From: Gallionella sp.
Lineage (GTDB): Bacteria; Pseudomonadota; Gammaproteobacteria; Burkholderiales; Gallionellaceae
Assembly (NCBI GenBank): GCA_030700315.1
Contig: JAUYJO010000211.1
Coordinates: 1 to 43,260 of the forward strand
DNA length: 43,260 nt
Reading direction: 5' to 3'
The stretch's first letter is position 1. Each line of letters begins with the position of its first letter. The translations under genes and the position numbers were made by a program. Under the pieces are notes generated by a model. That model was not told the DNA's origin. It did no database searches and saw only the letters and a program-made list of their open reading frames with translations. Positions 1 through 8,037 of this stretch are shown here, piece after piece.

Positions 1-1
1 C

Positions 2-82
2 AAGTTGCTGCATGCGATACACGGCATGTTGAAACACGACAAGCCGTTCGACAACACCCGTTTTTACGCTATTCCAGCTTGA
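2..82 (+). pseudogene. C-terminal tail of an IS110-family transposase (partial at window edge)
   Basis: An open frame enters from the left edge and ends at TGA (80-82). Its 26 residues include HAIHGMLKHDKPFD and resemble the conserved C-terminal end of IS110/IS116-type DEDD transposases, where a K-L-L-H/R-x-x-x-G-x-L-K stretch is followed by x-P-F-D. Only the tail is in the window, so I cannot tell whether the element is intact upstream. It suggests that the left edge of the neighbouring restriction locus is bounded by a mobile element. No terminal inverted repeat is expected, because IS110 elements lack typical ones. Confidence 0.6.
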
Positions 83-173
83 GGTTGAAAGTGCGAAAAA
101 TACTGAAAAAATGCTTGCCTTCGAACAGAGTATCTACGAAAACTTGCACATAAATATCGCCAAGAGCGATGCA

Positions 174-332
174 CTACACCTGCTTGTCGGCGGCCAGCTT
201 CTTGAGATTCATCTTCTCCTCGCGACGCAACGCCTTTGCGCTCTTGCCATGCACCCCCGCCTTCCTGAATTTCGCGGCGACGACCAGCGGGTTGCGCGGC
301 GCGCGGTTGGGCAATTTCTTGGCGCGTTTCAT
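174..332 (-). CDS. Small basic protein (52 aa) translationally coupled to the MmeI-like gene
   Basis: A 52-residue frame starts with ATG at 332-330 and ends with TAG at 176-174. Its ATG overlaps the TGA of the MmeI-like gene in an ATGA arrangement, the signature of translational coupling. The protein begins MKRAKKLPNRAPRNPLV and is very rich in Lys and Arg throughout, with the stretch FRKAGVHGKSAKALRREEK; it has no membrane segment. I do not recognise a characterised family, although small basic proteins with an R-N-P-x-V-x-A-x-x-x-R-K-A-G-x-H-G-K-S pattern occur as hypothetical genes. A basic nucleic-acid-binding accessory factor is a guess. A longer minus-strand open frame over the same DNA (64-339) is in another phase and lacks the overlap argument. 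Confidence 0.55.
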   Translation of the reverse strand: MKRAKKLPNRAPRNPLVVAAKFRKAGVHGKSAKALRREEKMNLKKLAADKQV

Positions 333-3238
333 CCGGCAAGTTTCCGGCTGCGCGTTTTCTTCACCGGCGCGGCGGGCAGCAAGCTGGTGAGTTGCTGGTA
401 GCGCTCAAACAAAAACTCCACGCGCTGCGCGTCGCTGGCGAAGGCTGCTTTGCGGTAGCAGGCGTCCACGGCGCGGTCGAGCGCCTGGTGGGCTTTGACC
501 AGTGCGGGCGGCATCGTCAGCGGGTCGTAGAGGTCGGCGAGCGAGCTTTGCGGGAATTGCGCGCGGGCGTCCAGCACGGCTTGGGCGGCGTCTGAACCCC
601 CCCCTAGCCCCCCTTTTTCAAAGGGGGGAACTGATCCAGCCTCCCCCTTTGAAAAAGGGGGATTGAGGGGGATTTGAGGCCACGGGAAGTTGTTGTAGAC
701 GATTCCTGCCGAATAGCGGTAATCGCTCTTCATGCGTCCGCAGGTGTAGCGTACCCAAGCCATGTGCATCGTGGAGGTCAGAATGCCGAAGTGGTAGAGA
801 GTGGCGCTGGAAAGAATGAAAACCAAGTCACTTGCAAGCGTATCCGGTTGCATAAAACCAATCGGAATAAATTTCCGCTTTTCGGATGACACTTTGGGGA
901 TCACCAGATAAGGCGCATCGGGAATATTTTCCACATGAAAGCGTGTTGGTGTGGAAGCCAGTTTTTGCGTGGGCGCGCTCTTGCTGGCGAGGCGCACCTC
1001 GCGCACCGCTTCGACGCGCTTCATCGCTTCCGGCATCCGGCGCAATTCATCGGGCGGGCAATCGCCCAGCCACAGACACCAGCGCTCGTAGTTGTTGATG
1101 AATTCGTCCGCGCCTATCCAGCGGCGAAACCATTTCGCCGCCTTGGGTTCACGCGCGAGAAACTCGGCTTTCTCTTCCGGCGTGAACAGGTAATGGCCGC
1201 CGTCGATTGGCTTGTTGCCGATGCCGATTTCGGGCACGGCGCAAATCGGGTGCTGCCGGTTGACCAGCACCACATCCGGAGCGTCCACCAAATAGGGATT
1301 GATGTTGCTCGCGGCAACGGCGTGCGCTTCGCCACGGATGTCCTCGTATTCGAAAATTACTTTTTTCTCCACGTCGTGCGCGCCGAAACCGACGATGACG
1401 CAATGCACCGCCGCCACGCCTTTTGCCTCGTTGCTCCACTGGAAGGTGCGGTGGGCGAAGTGGATATGGATGCCATGCGCGAGCAGCCAGCCCCACAGCA
1501 CACCGGCCTGTTCGCCCTGGGTGATGGAGTTGGTGGAGACGAAGGCGCAACGTGTGATGTCATTCCCTCCCCCTTGCAGGGGGAGGGCTAGGGAGGGGGT
1601 AGAAACGTGAGTTTTGCCCGCAACATGTCTACCCCCATCCCAACCTTCCCCCTGCAAGGTGGAAGGGGTCTTTAGGTACCGCGCCGCCTTCACATACCAC
1701 GCCGCAACAAAATCGAGCAGGCCGCCGCTCTTGATGTCCGCAAACACACGCTGCACATCTTCGCGCTGCGCATCATCCATGAATTTCGCGCCGACAAACG
1801 GCGGATTGCCCAGCACATAACTCGCGCGCTCCGCTGGCAGCACGTCGTTCCAGTCCAGCGTCAGCGCGTTGCCGTTGACGATGTGCGGCGAGGTCTTGAG
1901 CGGAATGCGCGCGAAGTACATGCCGAATTCTTCCGACACGCGCACGTTCATCTGGTGATCCATCAGCCACAGCGCAACCTGCGCGATTTGCGCCGGAAAT
2001 TCCTCGATCTCGATGCCGTAGAACTGGTCAACGTCCACGCTGATTTCCTGATGGATATCGAGGAAGCGCGAACCGGTCTCCGCATGCACGGTGCGCAGCA
2101 CGTCCAGTTCCAGCTTGCGCAGTTCGCGGTAGGCGATCACCAGAAAATTGCCGCAACCGCAGGCGGGGTCGAAGAATGTCAGTGAGCGCAGTTTCTTGTG
2201 AAACTCGAACAGCTTGTTCTTGTTGCTTTTCACACGGTTGAATTCCTCCCGGAGCGCGTCGAGAAACAGCGGCCCGATCAGCTTGAGGATGTTCTCCTCG
2301 GAGGTATAGTGCGCGCCGAGGTTGCGCCGCGCCTTGCCGTCCATGATGCTCTGGAACAGCGCGCCGAATATCGCGGGCGAGATGGCGCTCCAGTCGAGCG
2401 CGCAGCAGTCGAGCAGCGCCTCGCGCAGCGCGAGGTCGAATGAAGCGATGGGCAGCATTTCCTCGAACAGTTTGCCGTTTACGTAGGGAAACGCGGCGCT
2501 TTGTTCGTCGAGCATTTTCGCGCGGCGGTCTTCCGGCGTGTTGAGCACCTGAAATAATTGCGCGAGCTGCGGCCCGAGATCGGAACCGTCGGGCGCGGTG
2601 CGCTCCTCGATCCAGGCACGAAACGCGCTGGCAGGCTGAAAGATGCCGGTGTCTTCGGCGAACAGGCAGAACAGCAGGCGCACCAGCAACACTTCGAGCG
2701 GGTGGCCTTCATAGCCCGCCGCCTTGAGCGCATCGTGCAGCTTGCCCATGCGCTCGGCGGCCTTGATGTTGACCGGGTTTTGCGGCGCGATGGTTTGCGT
2801 GCGGTAACCGGCGATGAAGGCGAAATGCTTGATGCGCTTGTGCAGGTCGGCGAGCTTGAATTCCTGTTGCGTGCCCTCTTCGAGATCGTACAAACGAAAG
2901 CGCGCGAAGTCCGACACCAGCACGTATTTTGGCAGGTCGCGTTCCTTGATGCCGGGGAAATAATCGAGCGCCTGGGTGTAGGCTTTATCGAGGTCTTTGC
3001 CGCGAGATTTATGCTCGACCAGCAACATGCCTTTCCAGAACAGGTCGATGTAGCCTTGCTTGTCGCCGAGTTTCTTGACCGGCTCCTCGAAGTTGGCGAC
3101 GCGCTTGCGGTCGATGCCGAAGACGTTGAGGAACTCGACCCAGAAAGGTTTGGCTTCGGCGTCTTCCGAGGTTTCGTGTTCCCAGCGCTTGGAAAACTCG
3201 TGGGCGCGGTTGCGAATTTCGTTCCAGGAAAGTGCCAT
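329..3238 (-). CDS. MmeI-like (type IIL) fused restriction endonuclease-DNA methyltransferase
   Basis: This 969-residue protein joins cleavage and adenine methylation in one chain. The N-terminal nuclease shows D65-x9-E75-x-K77 (in YIDLFWKGMLLVEHKSRG), the spacing seen in the MmeI catalytic site. A helical linker follows, then the methyltransferase with SAM motif I FDPACGCGNFL (about 356-366) and catalytic motif GNPPF (about 477-481), and a C-terminal target-recognition part with YNNFPWP. Family knowledge: MmeI-type enzymes methylate one strand and cut about 20 nt away. Two repeats are inserted in frame: about residues 523-560 (peptide STPSLALPLQGGG) and about 855-880 (NPPFSKGE...PPFEKGGLGG). 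Neither breaks the frame, but both lie in or near the methyltransferase/TRD region, so activity is uncertain. ATG at 3238 is taken because the family N-terminus MALSWNEIRNRA starts there. Confidence 0.85.
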   Translation of the reverse strand: MALSWNEIRNRAHEFSKRWEHETSEDAEAKPFWVEFLNVFGIDRKRVANFEEPVKKLGDKQGYIDLFWKGMLLVEHKSRGKDLDKAYTQALDYFPGIKERDLPKYVLVSDFARFRLYDLEEGTQQEFKLADLHKRIKHFAFIAGYRTQTIAPQNPVNIKAAERMGKLHDALKAAGYEGHPLEVLLVRLLFCLFAEDTGIFQPASAFRAWIEERTAPDGSDLGPQLAQLFQVLNTPEDRRAKMLDEQSAAFPYVNGKLFEEMLPIASFDLALREALLDCCALDWSAISPAIFGALFQSIMDGKARRNLGAHYTSEENILKLIGPLFLDALREEFNRVKSNKNKLFEFHKKLRSLTFFDPACGCGNFLVIAYRELRKLELDVLRTVHAETGSRFLDIHQEISVDVDQFYGIEIEEFPAQIAQVALWLMDHQMNVRVSEEFGMYFARIPLKTSPHIVNGNALTLDWNDVLPAERASYVLGNPPFVGAKFMDDAQREDVQRVFADIKSGGLLDFVAAWYVKAARYLKTPSTLQGEGWDGGRHVAGKTHVSTPSLALPLQGGGNDITRCAFVSTNSITQGEQAGVLWGWLLAHGIHIHFAHRTFQWSNEAKGVAAVHCVIVGFGAHDVEKKVIFEYEDIRGEAHAVAASNINPYLVDAPDVVLVNRQHPICAVPEIGIGNKPIDGGHYLFTPEEKAEFLAREPKAAKWFRRWIGADEFINNYERWCLWLGDCPPDELRRMPEAMKRVEAVREVRLASKSAPTQKLASTPTRFHVENIPDAPYLVIPKVSSEKRKFIPIGFMQPDTLASDLVFILSSATLYHFGILTSTMHMAWVRYTCGRMKSDYRYSAGIVYNNFPWPQIPLNPPFSKGEAGSVPPFEKGGLGGGSDAAQAVLDARAQFPQSSLADLYDPLTMPPALVKAHQALDRAVDACYRKAAFASDAQRVEFLFERYQQLTSLLPAAPVKKTRSRKLAG
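597..676. repeat. Palindromic repeat family A, in frame inside the MmeI-like gene (3' copy)
   Basis: Two hairpins, CCCCCCTTTTTCAAAGGGGGG and CCCCCTTTGAAAAAGGGGG type, are joined by a short spacer. On the minus strand they are translated as part of the MmeI-like protein (NPPFSKGE...PPFEKGG). The same hairpin type recurs near 6800-6930 and 39100. Confidence 0.85.
1559..1672. repeat. Palindromic repeat family A, in frame inside the MmeI-like gene (5' copy)
   Basis: The left arm is CCCTCCCCCTTGCAGGGGG followed by AGGG and GGGAGGGGGTAGAA. The right arm is CTACCCCCATCC followed by CCTTCCCCCTGCAAGG. The whole unit is open in the minus-strand frame and adds about 38 residues. It has the same architecture as the copies at 13352-13476, in gluQ, and at 37195-37367. 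Confidence 0.88.
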
Positions 3239-3341
3239 TGGGTTCCTCGGTAAGGTTGGCAGGTGACGGATTTTACCCGCAAGGGGCAGGATTCATCCCG
3301 GATAATCTATTAGGCCGTCATTGAAGATTAACGTGAGACAC

Positions 3342-3403
3342 ACAAAATGGAACCCCAAACCTCCTCCCCTGACAAGGGGAGGCCGGGAGGGGTTCGGGGT
3401 AAA
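3342..3403. repeat. Palindromic repeat, CTCCCCTGACAAGGGGAG type
   Basis: A hairpin, CTCCCCTGACAAGGGGAG, with flanks AACCCCAAACCTC and GGGAGGGGTTCGGGGT, sits in the gap between the MmeI-like gene and the aldolase/dehydrogenase gene (3239-3471). It resembles the pair at 7894-7993. No gene was seen in the gap. Confidence 0.7.
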
Positions 3404-3471
3404 AGGTGGAGCAATCTTGCGAGACGTTTCATCATCACCTGAGTAGTTACGTTTTTTCTAATTATCCAGCT

Positions 3472-5439
3472 TCAAATCACCCGATCGTTGCCGCCATCGA
3501 TCGGAATCTGTGCGCCGGTAATTTTCGAAAACAAAACGCCGCACATTTCTGCGGTGAGTTCCGCCACGTCCTTGCTGCTGACTTCTTCGTGCAGCACGTT
3601 GTTGCGCTTGTATTCGCCGATGGTCATGCCGTAATGGGCGGCGCGCTGCGCCAGCACTTCTTCGGTCCAGATGCCGGTATCGAACACCGCATTCGGATGC
3701 ACCAGGTTGATCCTGATCGCGTCCGCCCCCCACTCCAGGGCGGCGACGCGGGCAAGCTGCGTCAGCGCCGCCTTCGAGGCGGAATAGGCGGCCGCGCCGG
3801 GGCCGGGCGCCGGGACGTTTTTCGAGCCGATCACCACCACCCGGCCATATCGCGGTGCGGCTTTCAGCAACGGGTGCGCCTCGCGCATCATCGCCAGGTT
3901 GGAATCCAGGTTGATCGCCATCACTTTGCGCCACTCGTCGTCGGCCAGCGCGCTGATCTTTTTGCCGCCGGGAAAGATTCCGGCATTCAGCACCAGCATG
4001 TCGAGCCCGCCGTAATGACGGATGGTTTGCTCCAGCAAGCCCTTGACCGCCTCAAGCGAAGTCAGGTTTGCCGCTATGCCCAGATAGTCGGCGCGCGTGC
4101 CGTGCAAAGAGACCACGGCCGGGTTGACGTCCACGCCCACCACCGCAGCGCCGCGATTCAGGAACGATTGCACGCAGGCTCTGCCGATGCCGGATGCCGC
4201 GCCGGTCACCAGCGCGACCTCGCCCGCAAACGCTTTGGGCGCGCCGGCTTTTTTCAGTTTGGCCTGTTCGAGATCCCAGTATTCCATGCTGAACAGCTCA
4301 GCTTCGCCCAACGCCCGGTAGCCGCCGAGCATTTCGCCGCGCAGGATGATGTCCTGCGTATGCAGATAAATGTCCTCGACGATTTGCGTGTCGCGCGCCG
4401 TCCGGCCCGCGCTAATCAACCCGAACTCCGCATCGATGATGACGCGCGGTGCGGGGTCGAGCATCGTCAGCGGCTGCTTGGCCTGTTTCGAGTTTTTCTC
4501 GAAATAATCTTTGTACGCCTGCGCATAGGCATCGACATCGCGCCCGAACATCGGCAAGCGTTTGGTGCGGATCACGTGATCCGGCGTGGCCGGGCCGCGC
4601 TGCGAAATATCCGCGATGTTCGGCTGGCGCGCGAAGGCCAGCGTGGCGCTGCCGGCATTGCTGCGCAACAGCATCGGGAAACCGGCGGCAGCGGAAACTT
4701 TTTTTCTCAATTCCGGCAACTCGAACCAGTTGGCGGCATGTTCGATAGCGGCTGCCGGAACCAGCGGCGCATTTTTATTCAGATAATCCTCGGCGCGCCC
4801 GACCAGGGCTATCATGCGCTCATAAGATTCCTTCGCGGTGGCGCCGAAGCTGAAAATGCCGTGGTTCATCAGCACCATGCCGATAGTGCGTGGCTTGACT
4901 AGATCGGGAATCACTTCGGCGCATAATTTGGCCAGGTCGAAGCCGGGCATCACATAGGGCAGCACGACGACTTCATCGCCGTAAATCTCGCGGATACGCG
5001 CCCCGCCATCCGCAGTGTTGGTAATGGCAACGATCGCATCGGCGTGGGTGTGGTCGACAAAGCGGTACGGGATCAGCGCATGCAGGATGGCCTCGACCGA
5101 CGGCGCGGGCGCGTTCGGGTCGAGGGAAGCCAGCTTGAGTTCGCGCGCCATGTCGATGTCCGACAGGCTTTCCAGGCGCGACAGTTTCTGCATCGTTTCG
5201 AGGCGCACCGCGACAAAATCCTTGGCCTCTATCGTGGCAAGGTCAGAGCCGCTGCCTTTCACGAACAGCGTCCCTTCGTTTTCGCCGAAGATGTTTTTGC
5301 TGACCCCTTTCACCGAGGTGTTGCCGCCACCGTGCAGCACCAGGTTCGGGTTCGCGCCGAGCAGGCGCGACGAATAAACGCGCTCCGCCAGAATGTCCTG
5401 CTGCTTGCCTGCTTCTGTATCGTTCCAAAGATTTTCCAT
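3472..5439 (-). CDS. Bifunctional class II aldolase / short-chain dehydrogenase
   Basis: The 655-residue protein fuses an N-terminal class II aldolase/adducin domain to a C-terminal short-chain dehydrogenase. The aldolase half shows LHGGGNTSVK, a metal site HTHADAIV, and MNHGIFSF. The dehydrogenase half starts at VALVTGAASGIG (the TGxxxGIG dinucleotide site) and has LNAG, the catalytic Ser in VVVIGSKN, and Y-x-x-x-K in AAYSASKAA. Family members cleave sugar-1-phosphates such as rhamnulose-1-phosphate and oxidise the lactaldehyde product; the substrate here is not known. I prefer the ATG at 5439, preceded by AGGA about 8 nt upstream, over an ATG 48 nt earlier that would add a non-conserved leader. 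It stands alone, with no sugar kinase or isomerase nearby. Confidence 0.85.
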   Translation of the reverse strand: MENLWNDTEAGKQQDILAERVYSSRLLGANPNLVLHGGGNTSVKGVSKNIFGENEGTLFVKGSGSDLATIEAKDFVAVRLETMQKLSRLESLSDIDMARELKLASLDPNAPAPSVEAILHALIPYRFVDHTHADAIVAITNTADGGARIREIYGDEVVVLPYVMPGFDLAKLCAEVIPDLVKPRTIGMVLMNHGIFSFGATAKESYERMIALVGRAEDYLNKNAPLVPAAAIEHAANWFELPELRKKVSAAAGFPMLLRSNAGSATLAFARQPNIADISQRGPATPDHVIRTKRLPMFGRDVDAYAQAYKDYFEKNSKQAKQPLTMLDPAPRVIIDAEFGLISAGRTARDTQIVEDIYLHTQDIILRGEMLGGYRALGEAELFSMEYWDLEQAKLKKAGAPKAFAGEVALVTGAASGIGRACVQSFLNRGAAVVGVDVNPAVVSLHGTRADYLGIAANLTSLEAVKGLLEQTIRHYGGLDMLVLNAGIFPGGKKISALADDEWRKVMAINLDSNLAMMREAHPLLKAAPRYGRVVVIGSKNVPAPGPGAAAYSASKAALTQLARVAALEWGADAIRINLVHPNAVFDTGIWTEEVLAQRAAHYGMTIGEYKRNNVLHEEVSSKDVAELTAEMCGVLFSKITGAQIPIDGGNDRVI

Positions 5440-5551
5440 TATTTTTCCTGATGTTGTAAATTCACTTACCCTCTGCATCACCCTCATTGCGCCTGTGGCG
5501 CAAAAATTTTCGGGTTACAGATATTTTATCTGTAATGTGTGCTGCTCGTGT

Positions 5552-6760
5552 TCATGACCGCGCCAAAGCCATCACCGGATCGAGCCGCGCCGCGCGCCGC
5601 GCCGGCCACACGCTGAACAGGGTGCCGGTGCCGAGCGCCGTGCCGAACGCCGCCAATATGGCCCACCAGGGCGCGGCGACCGGCAGCGCCGGATAGACTT
5701 GTCCGATCACGCGGATGCCGATTTCGCCGAGCGCCAGCCCTGCCACGCTGCCGACGCTGGACAGCAAAATCGCTTCGGCAAAAAACAGATTCCTGATTTG
5801 TGCGGCGGGTGCGCCCAGCGCCTTGAGCAGGCCGATTTCTTTGACGCGCTGCGAGACGGCGATCAGCATCACGTTCATGATGAGGATGCCGGCCACCGCC
5901 AGGCTGATCGCGGCGATGCCGCCGACCGCCAGCGTCAGCGCGCGCAGGATACGGTCGAAAGTGGCGAGCACGGCATCCTGGGTGATGACCGTTACATCTT
6001 TCTCGCCGTTATGCCGCTGGAATAATATCTGCTCGGCATCGTGCCTGGCCAGCTCGATGGCATCGCGGCTTTTCGCTTCCACCAGAATGCGGAATATGCC
6101 GGAAGTGTTAAACAGCATATGCGCCGAGGCGATCGGCACGATGACAATCTCGTCGGTGTTGAAACCCATCGATTCGCCCTGCGCCGCCAGCACGCCGATC
6201 ACGCGAAAGCGCCGATCTCCCAGCCGCACCCAGCCGCCGATGGCATTCTGCTGGCCAAACAATTCACGCTTGATTTTTGCGCCCAACACGCACACCGATT
6301 CGCTGGAATGCATATCTCCGGCAGGAAGAAATTGCCCCTGCCCCAAAATCATGTGGCGCACTTCCAGCAAGTCGGCCGTCGAACCCAGCACCGCCACTTC
6401 GCGGTTGAGCGCATCCCGAGAAATTTGCGTCGCGCCTATCGTCAGCGGCGCGATGCGCGCGATGGCGCGGCTGCGCAGCAAGGCTTGCGCATCATCCAGG
6501 CTGATCTCGCGCGGGATTTGCCCGAGCAGCATGCCCGGCCCGATCCCCGCCGTTTCGGTGCGCCCCGGCAGCACGATAACCAAGTTGGTGCCCAACGAGG
6601 AAAACTGGTTGACGACATAGCGGCGCGCGCCCTCGCCCAGCCCGGTCAGCACCACCACCGCCGCCACCCCGATGGACATCGCCAGGATCATCAGCAAGGT
6701 GCGCGCGCGGCTGCCGCGCAGGCTGCCGGAAGCGAAAAGCAGGGTATCGGTGAGGCTCAT
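5552..6760 (-). CDS. MacB/FtsX-type ABC transporter permease
   Basis: This is a 402-residue membrane protein with the MacB-type layout: one N-terminal transmembrane segment (about 20-42, TLLMILAMSIGVAAVVVLTG), a large periplasmic domain, and three C-terminal segments forming the FtsX domain (IAAISLAVAGILIMNVMLIAVSQRV..., LLSSVGSVAGLALGEIG, PWWAILAAFGTALGTGTLF). The stretch SQRVKEIGLLKALGA is the coupling-helix signature of this family. With the ATPase (7172-7852) and adaptor (8038-9210) it should form a tripartite efflux pump or lipoprotein-type exporter powered from the cytoplasm. Start ATG 6760 (MSLTDTLLFA) is chosen because the 18 extra residues of the longer frame are encoded by repeat DNA. 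The upstream Shine-Dalgarno is poor, perhaps because of that repeat. Confidence 0.85.
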   Translation of the reverse strand: MSLTDTLLFASGSLRGSRARTLLMILAMSIGVAAVVVLTGLGEGARRYVVNQFSSLGTNLVIVLPGRTETAGIGPGMLLGQIPREISLDDAQALLRSRAIARIAPLTIGATQISRDALNREVAVLGSTADLLEVRHMILGQGQFLPAGDMHSSESVCVLGAKIKRELFGQQNAIGGWVRLGDRRFRVIGVLAAQGESMGFNTDEIVIVPIASAHMLFNTSGIFRILVEAKSRDAIELARHDAEQILFQRHNGEKDVTVITQDAVLATFDRILRALTLAVGGIAAISLAVAGILIMNVMLIAVSQRVKEIGLLKALGAPAAQIRNLFFAEAILLSSVGSVAGLALGEIGIRVIGQVYPALPVAAPWWAILAAFGTALGTGTLFSVWPARRAARLDPVMALARS

Positions 6761-7171
6761 TGCATGAGTCCGGTTTGGATGCAACGGCAAATCCCCCCTG
6801 CCCCCCTTTTGCAAAGGGGGGTATCACATCCGCCATTTTTAAAGAGGGTGTCGCACGGCTCGCAGCATCCACCACTTCTGAAAAAGGTATTGCGCGGCTC
6901 GCAACATCCCCCCCTTTGAAAAAGGGGGGTTAACGTGAAACTCGCGTAGCGATTCGTTCGCCTGGCTTCGCCCCCCTCGCTTCGCTCTCCCCGCTGGCGG
7001 GATAACCAGCGACTTGGCTGCGGTTTCTTGCAGCCTAGTCGAATGGCTAGTTGTTTCACCCAGAGGATTGAGGTGAGGGAAACGGGCATGGTGAGCTCCA
7101 TATATCAGTGACGGCTGCTCGCCATGCCCGTTAGGGAGGATTTAAGAGCCACGCCCAACATGATGTCAAAA
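6761..7171. repeat. 411-bp gene-free spacer made of repeats between the exporter ATPase and permease
   Basis: This stretch splits what is normally a tightly packed ATPase-permease pair. It holds several family A hairpins in a row (about 6786-6933: CCCCCCTTTTGCAAAGGGGGG near 6803, a degraded one near 6836, and CCCCCCTTTGAAAAAGGGGG near 6909) and then one copy of hairpin family B (7001-7058). The short open frames across it encode only repeat peptide. Confidence 0.8.
7001..7058 (-). repeat. Hairpin repeat family B, copy 1
   Basis: Read on the minus strand, it has a conserved left flank TAGCCATTCGACTA, a stem GGCTGC / GCAGCC closed by GACTAGG and CCAAGTC, and a right flank CTGGTTATC. It is nearly identical to the copy at 37225-37283, and shares flanks but not stem sequence with those at 16151-16232 and 17332-17407. 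Confidence 0.8.
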
Positions 7172-7852
7172 TCAGCCATTCTGCCGTGCGTCGGAAACGA
7201 TCTGCCCATCCACCATGCGCACCTGGCGCGTCGCGCGCCCGCCGATGGCAGGATCGTGAGTCACGACGATCAGGGTGACCTGCCGCGCGACCAGTTGTTC
7301 GAGCAGGTTCATCACCTCCTTGCCGGTGGTCTGGTCGAGGTTGCCGGTCGGTTCATCGGCCAGCAGCACGGTCGGGTGCATGCTGGTGGCGCGCGCAATC
7401 GCCACGCGCTGGCGCTGCCCGCCGGAAAGCTGTTCGGGGCGATGGTCGGCGCGATCCGCCAGGCCGTAGTTTTCCAGCAACTGCCTGACGCGATCTTTAC
7501 GTTCGGTGGCCGGGATACCGGCCAGAATCAGCGGCAGCTCGATGTTCATCGCGGCAGACAGGCGCGGCACCAGATGGAACGCCTGGAACACGAAGCCGAT
7601 TTTTTCGCTGCGCACTCTGGCCTGCTGTTCATCGGACAAATCGGTGACATTGCCGCCGTCCAGACGGTAAACGCCGGAACTCGGGCGATCCAGCAGGCCG
7701 AGCAAATTGAGCAAGGTGGATTTGCCGGAGCCGGATGGCCCCATGATGGAAACATAATCGCCCGCCGCGATGCTCAGATTGACCTCGCGCAACGCGGCTA
7801 CCTGCTGGTCGCCGACGGCGAAAATGCGGCTGACGTTTTCCAGTCGGATCAT
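7172..7852 (-). CDS. MacB/LolD-type ABC transporter ATP-binding protein
   Basis: This 226-residue protein has every element of a working ABC ATPase: Walker A GPSGSGKST (about 38-46), Q-loop IGFVFQAFHL, signature LSGGQRQRVAIARA, Walker B VLLADEPTGNLD, and the switch His in VVTHDP. Its length and sequence fit the short LolD/MacB-N group that pairs with FtsX-type permeases. It would energise the permease encoded just downstream. The start is ATG at 7852. A repeat of about 100 bp lies between it and the adaptor gene upstream, and 411 bp of repeats separate it from the permease, so the operon has been invaded twice while all three frames stay open. Confidence 0.9.
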   Translation of the reverse strand: MIRLENVSRIFAVGDQQVAALREVNLSIAAGDYVSIMGPSGSGKSTLLNLLGLLDRPSSGVYRLDGGNVTDLSDEQQARVRSEKIGFVFQAFHLVPRLSAAMNIELPLILAGIPATERKDRVRQLLENYGLADRADHRPEQLSGGQRQRVAIARATSMHPTVLLADEPTGNLDQTTGKEVMNLLEQLVARQVTLIVVTHDPAIGGRATRQVRMVDGQIVSDARQNG

Positions 7853-7893
7853 TTTGCGAAGAAAGTGCGTGAAAGCTGTAAGGCAATACGAGA

Positions 7894-7993
7894 AACGTCA
7901 AAACCCAACCCCTCCCGGCCTCCCCTTGTCAGGGGAGGAGCTAGCTGCCTCCCCCCTGACAAGGGGGGATTGAGGGGGGTTGGTTTTGACGTT
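7894..7993. repeat. About 100-bp palindromic element between exporter adaptor and ATPase genes
   Basis: The outer inverted ends AACGTCAAAACCCAACC (7894 on) and GGTTGGTTTTGACGTT (to 7993) enclose two inner hairpins, CTCCCCTTGTCAGGGGAG and CCCCCCTGACAAGGGGGG. It is a discrete unit with its own ends, and the inner hairpins match the one at 3342-3403. No gene lies within it. Confidence 0.8.
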
Positions 7994-8037
7994 CCACTTT
8001 TCACAGCATCACCTTTCACAGCATCACCGTTCACGCT

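Noticed and set aside
64..339. 91-codon minus-strand frame at the left edge
   Set aside because: It overlaps the 52-residue coupled frame in another phase and has no start-site support; the composition looks like noise.
6786..7993. Palindromic repeats considered as a CRISPR array or as terminators
   Set aside because: There is no regular repeat-spacer periodicity and no cas gene. The hairpins lack a consistent T tract, and several copies lie inside open genes, so termination is not their general role.
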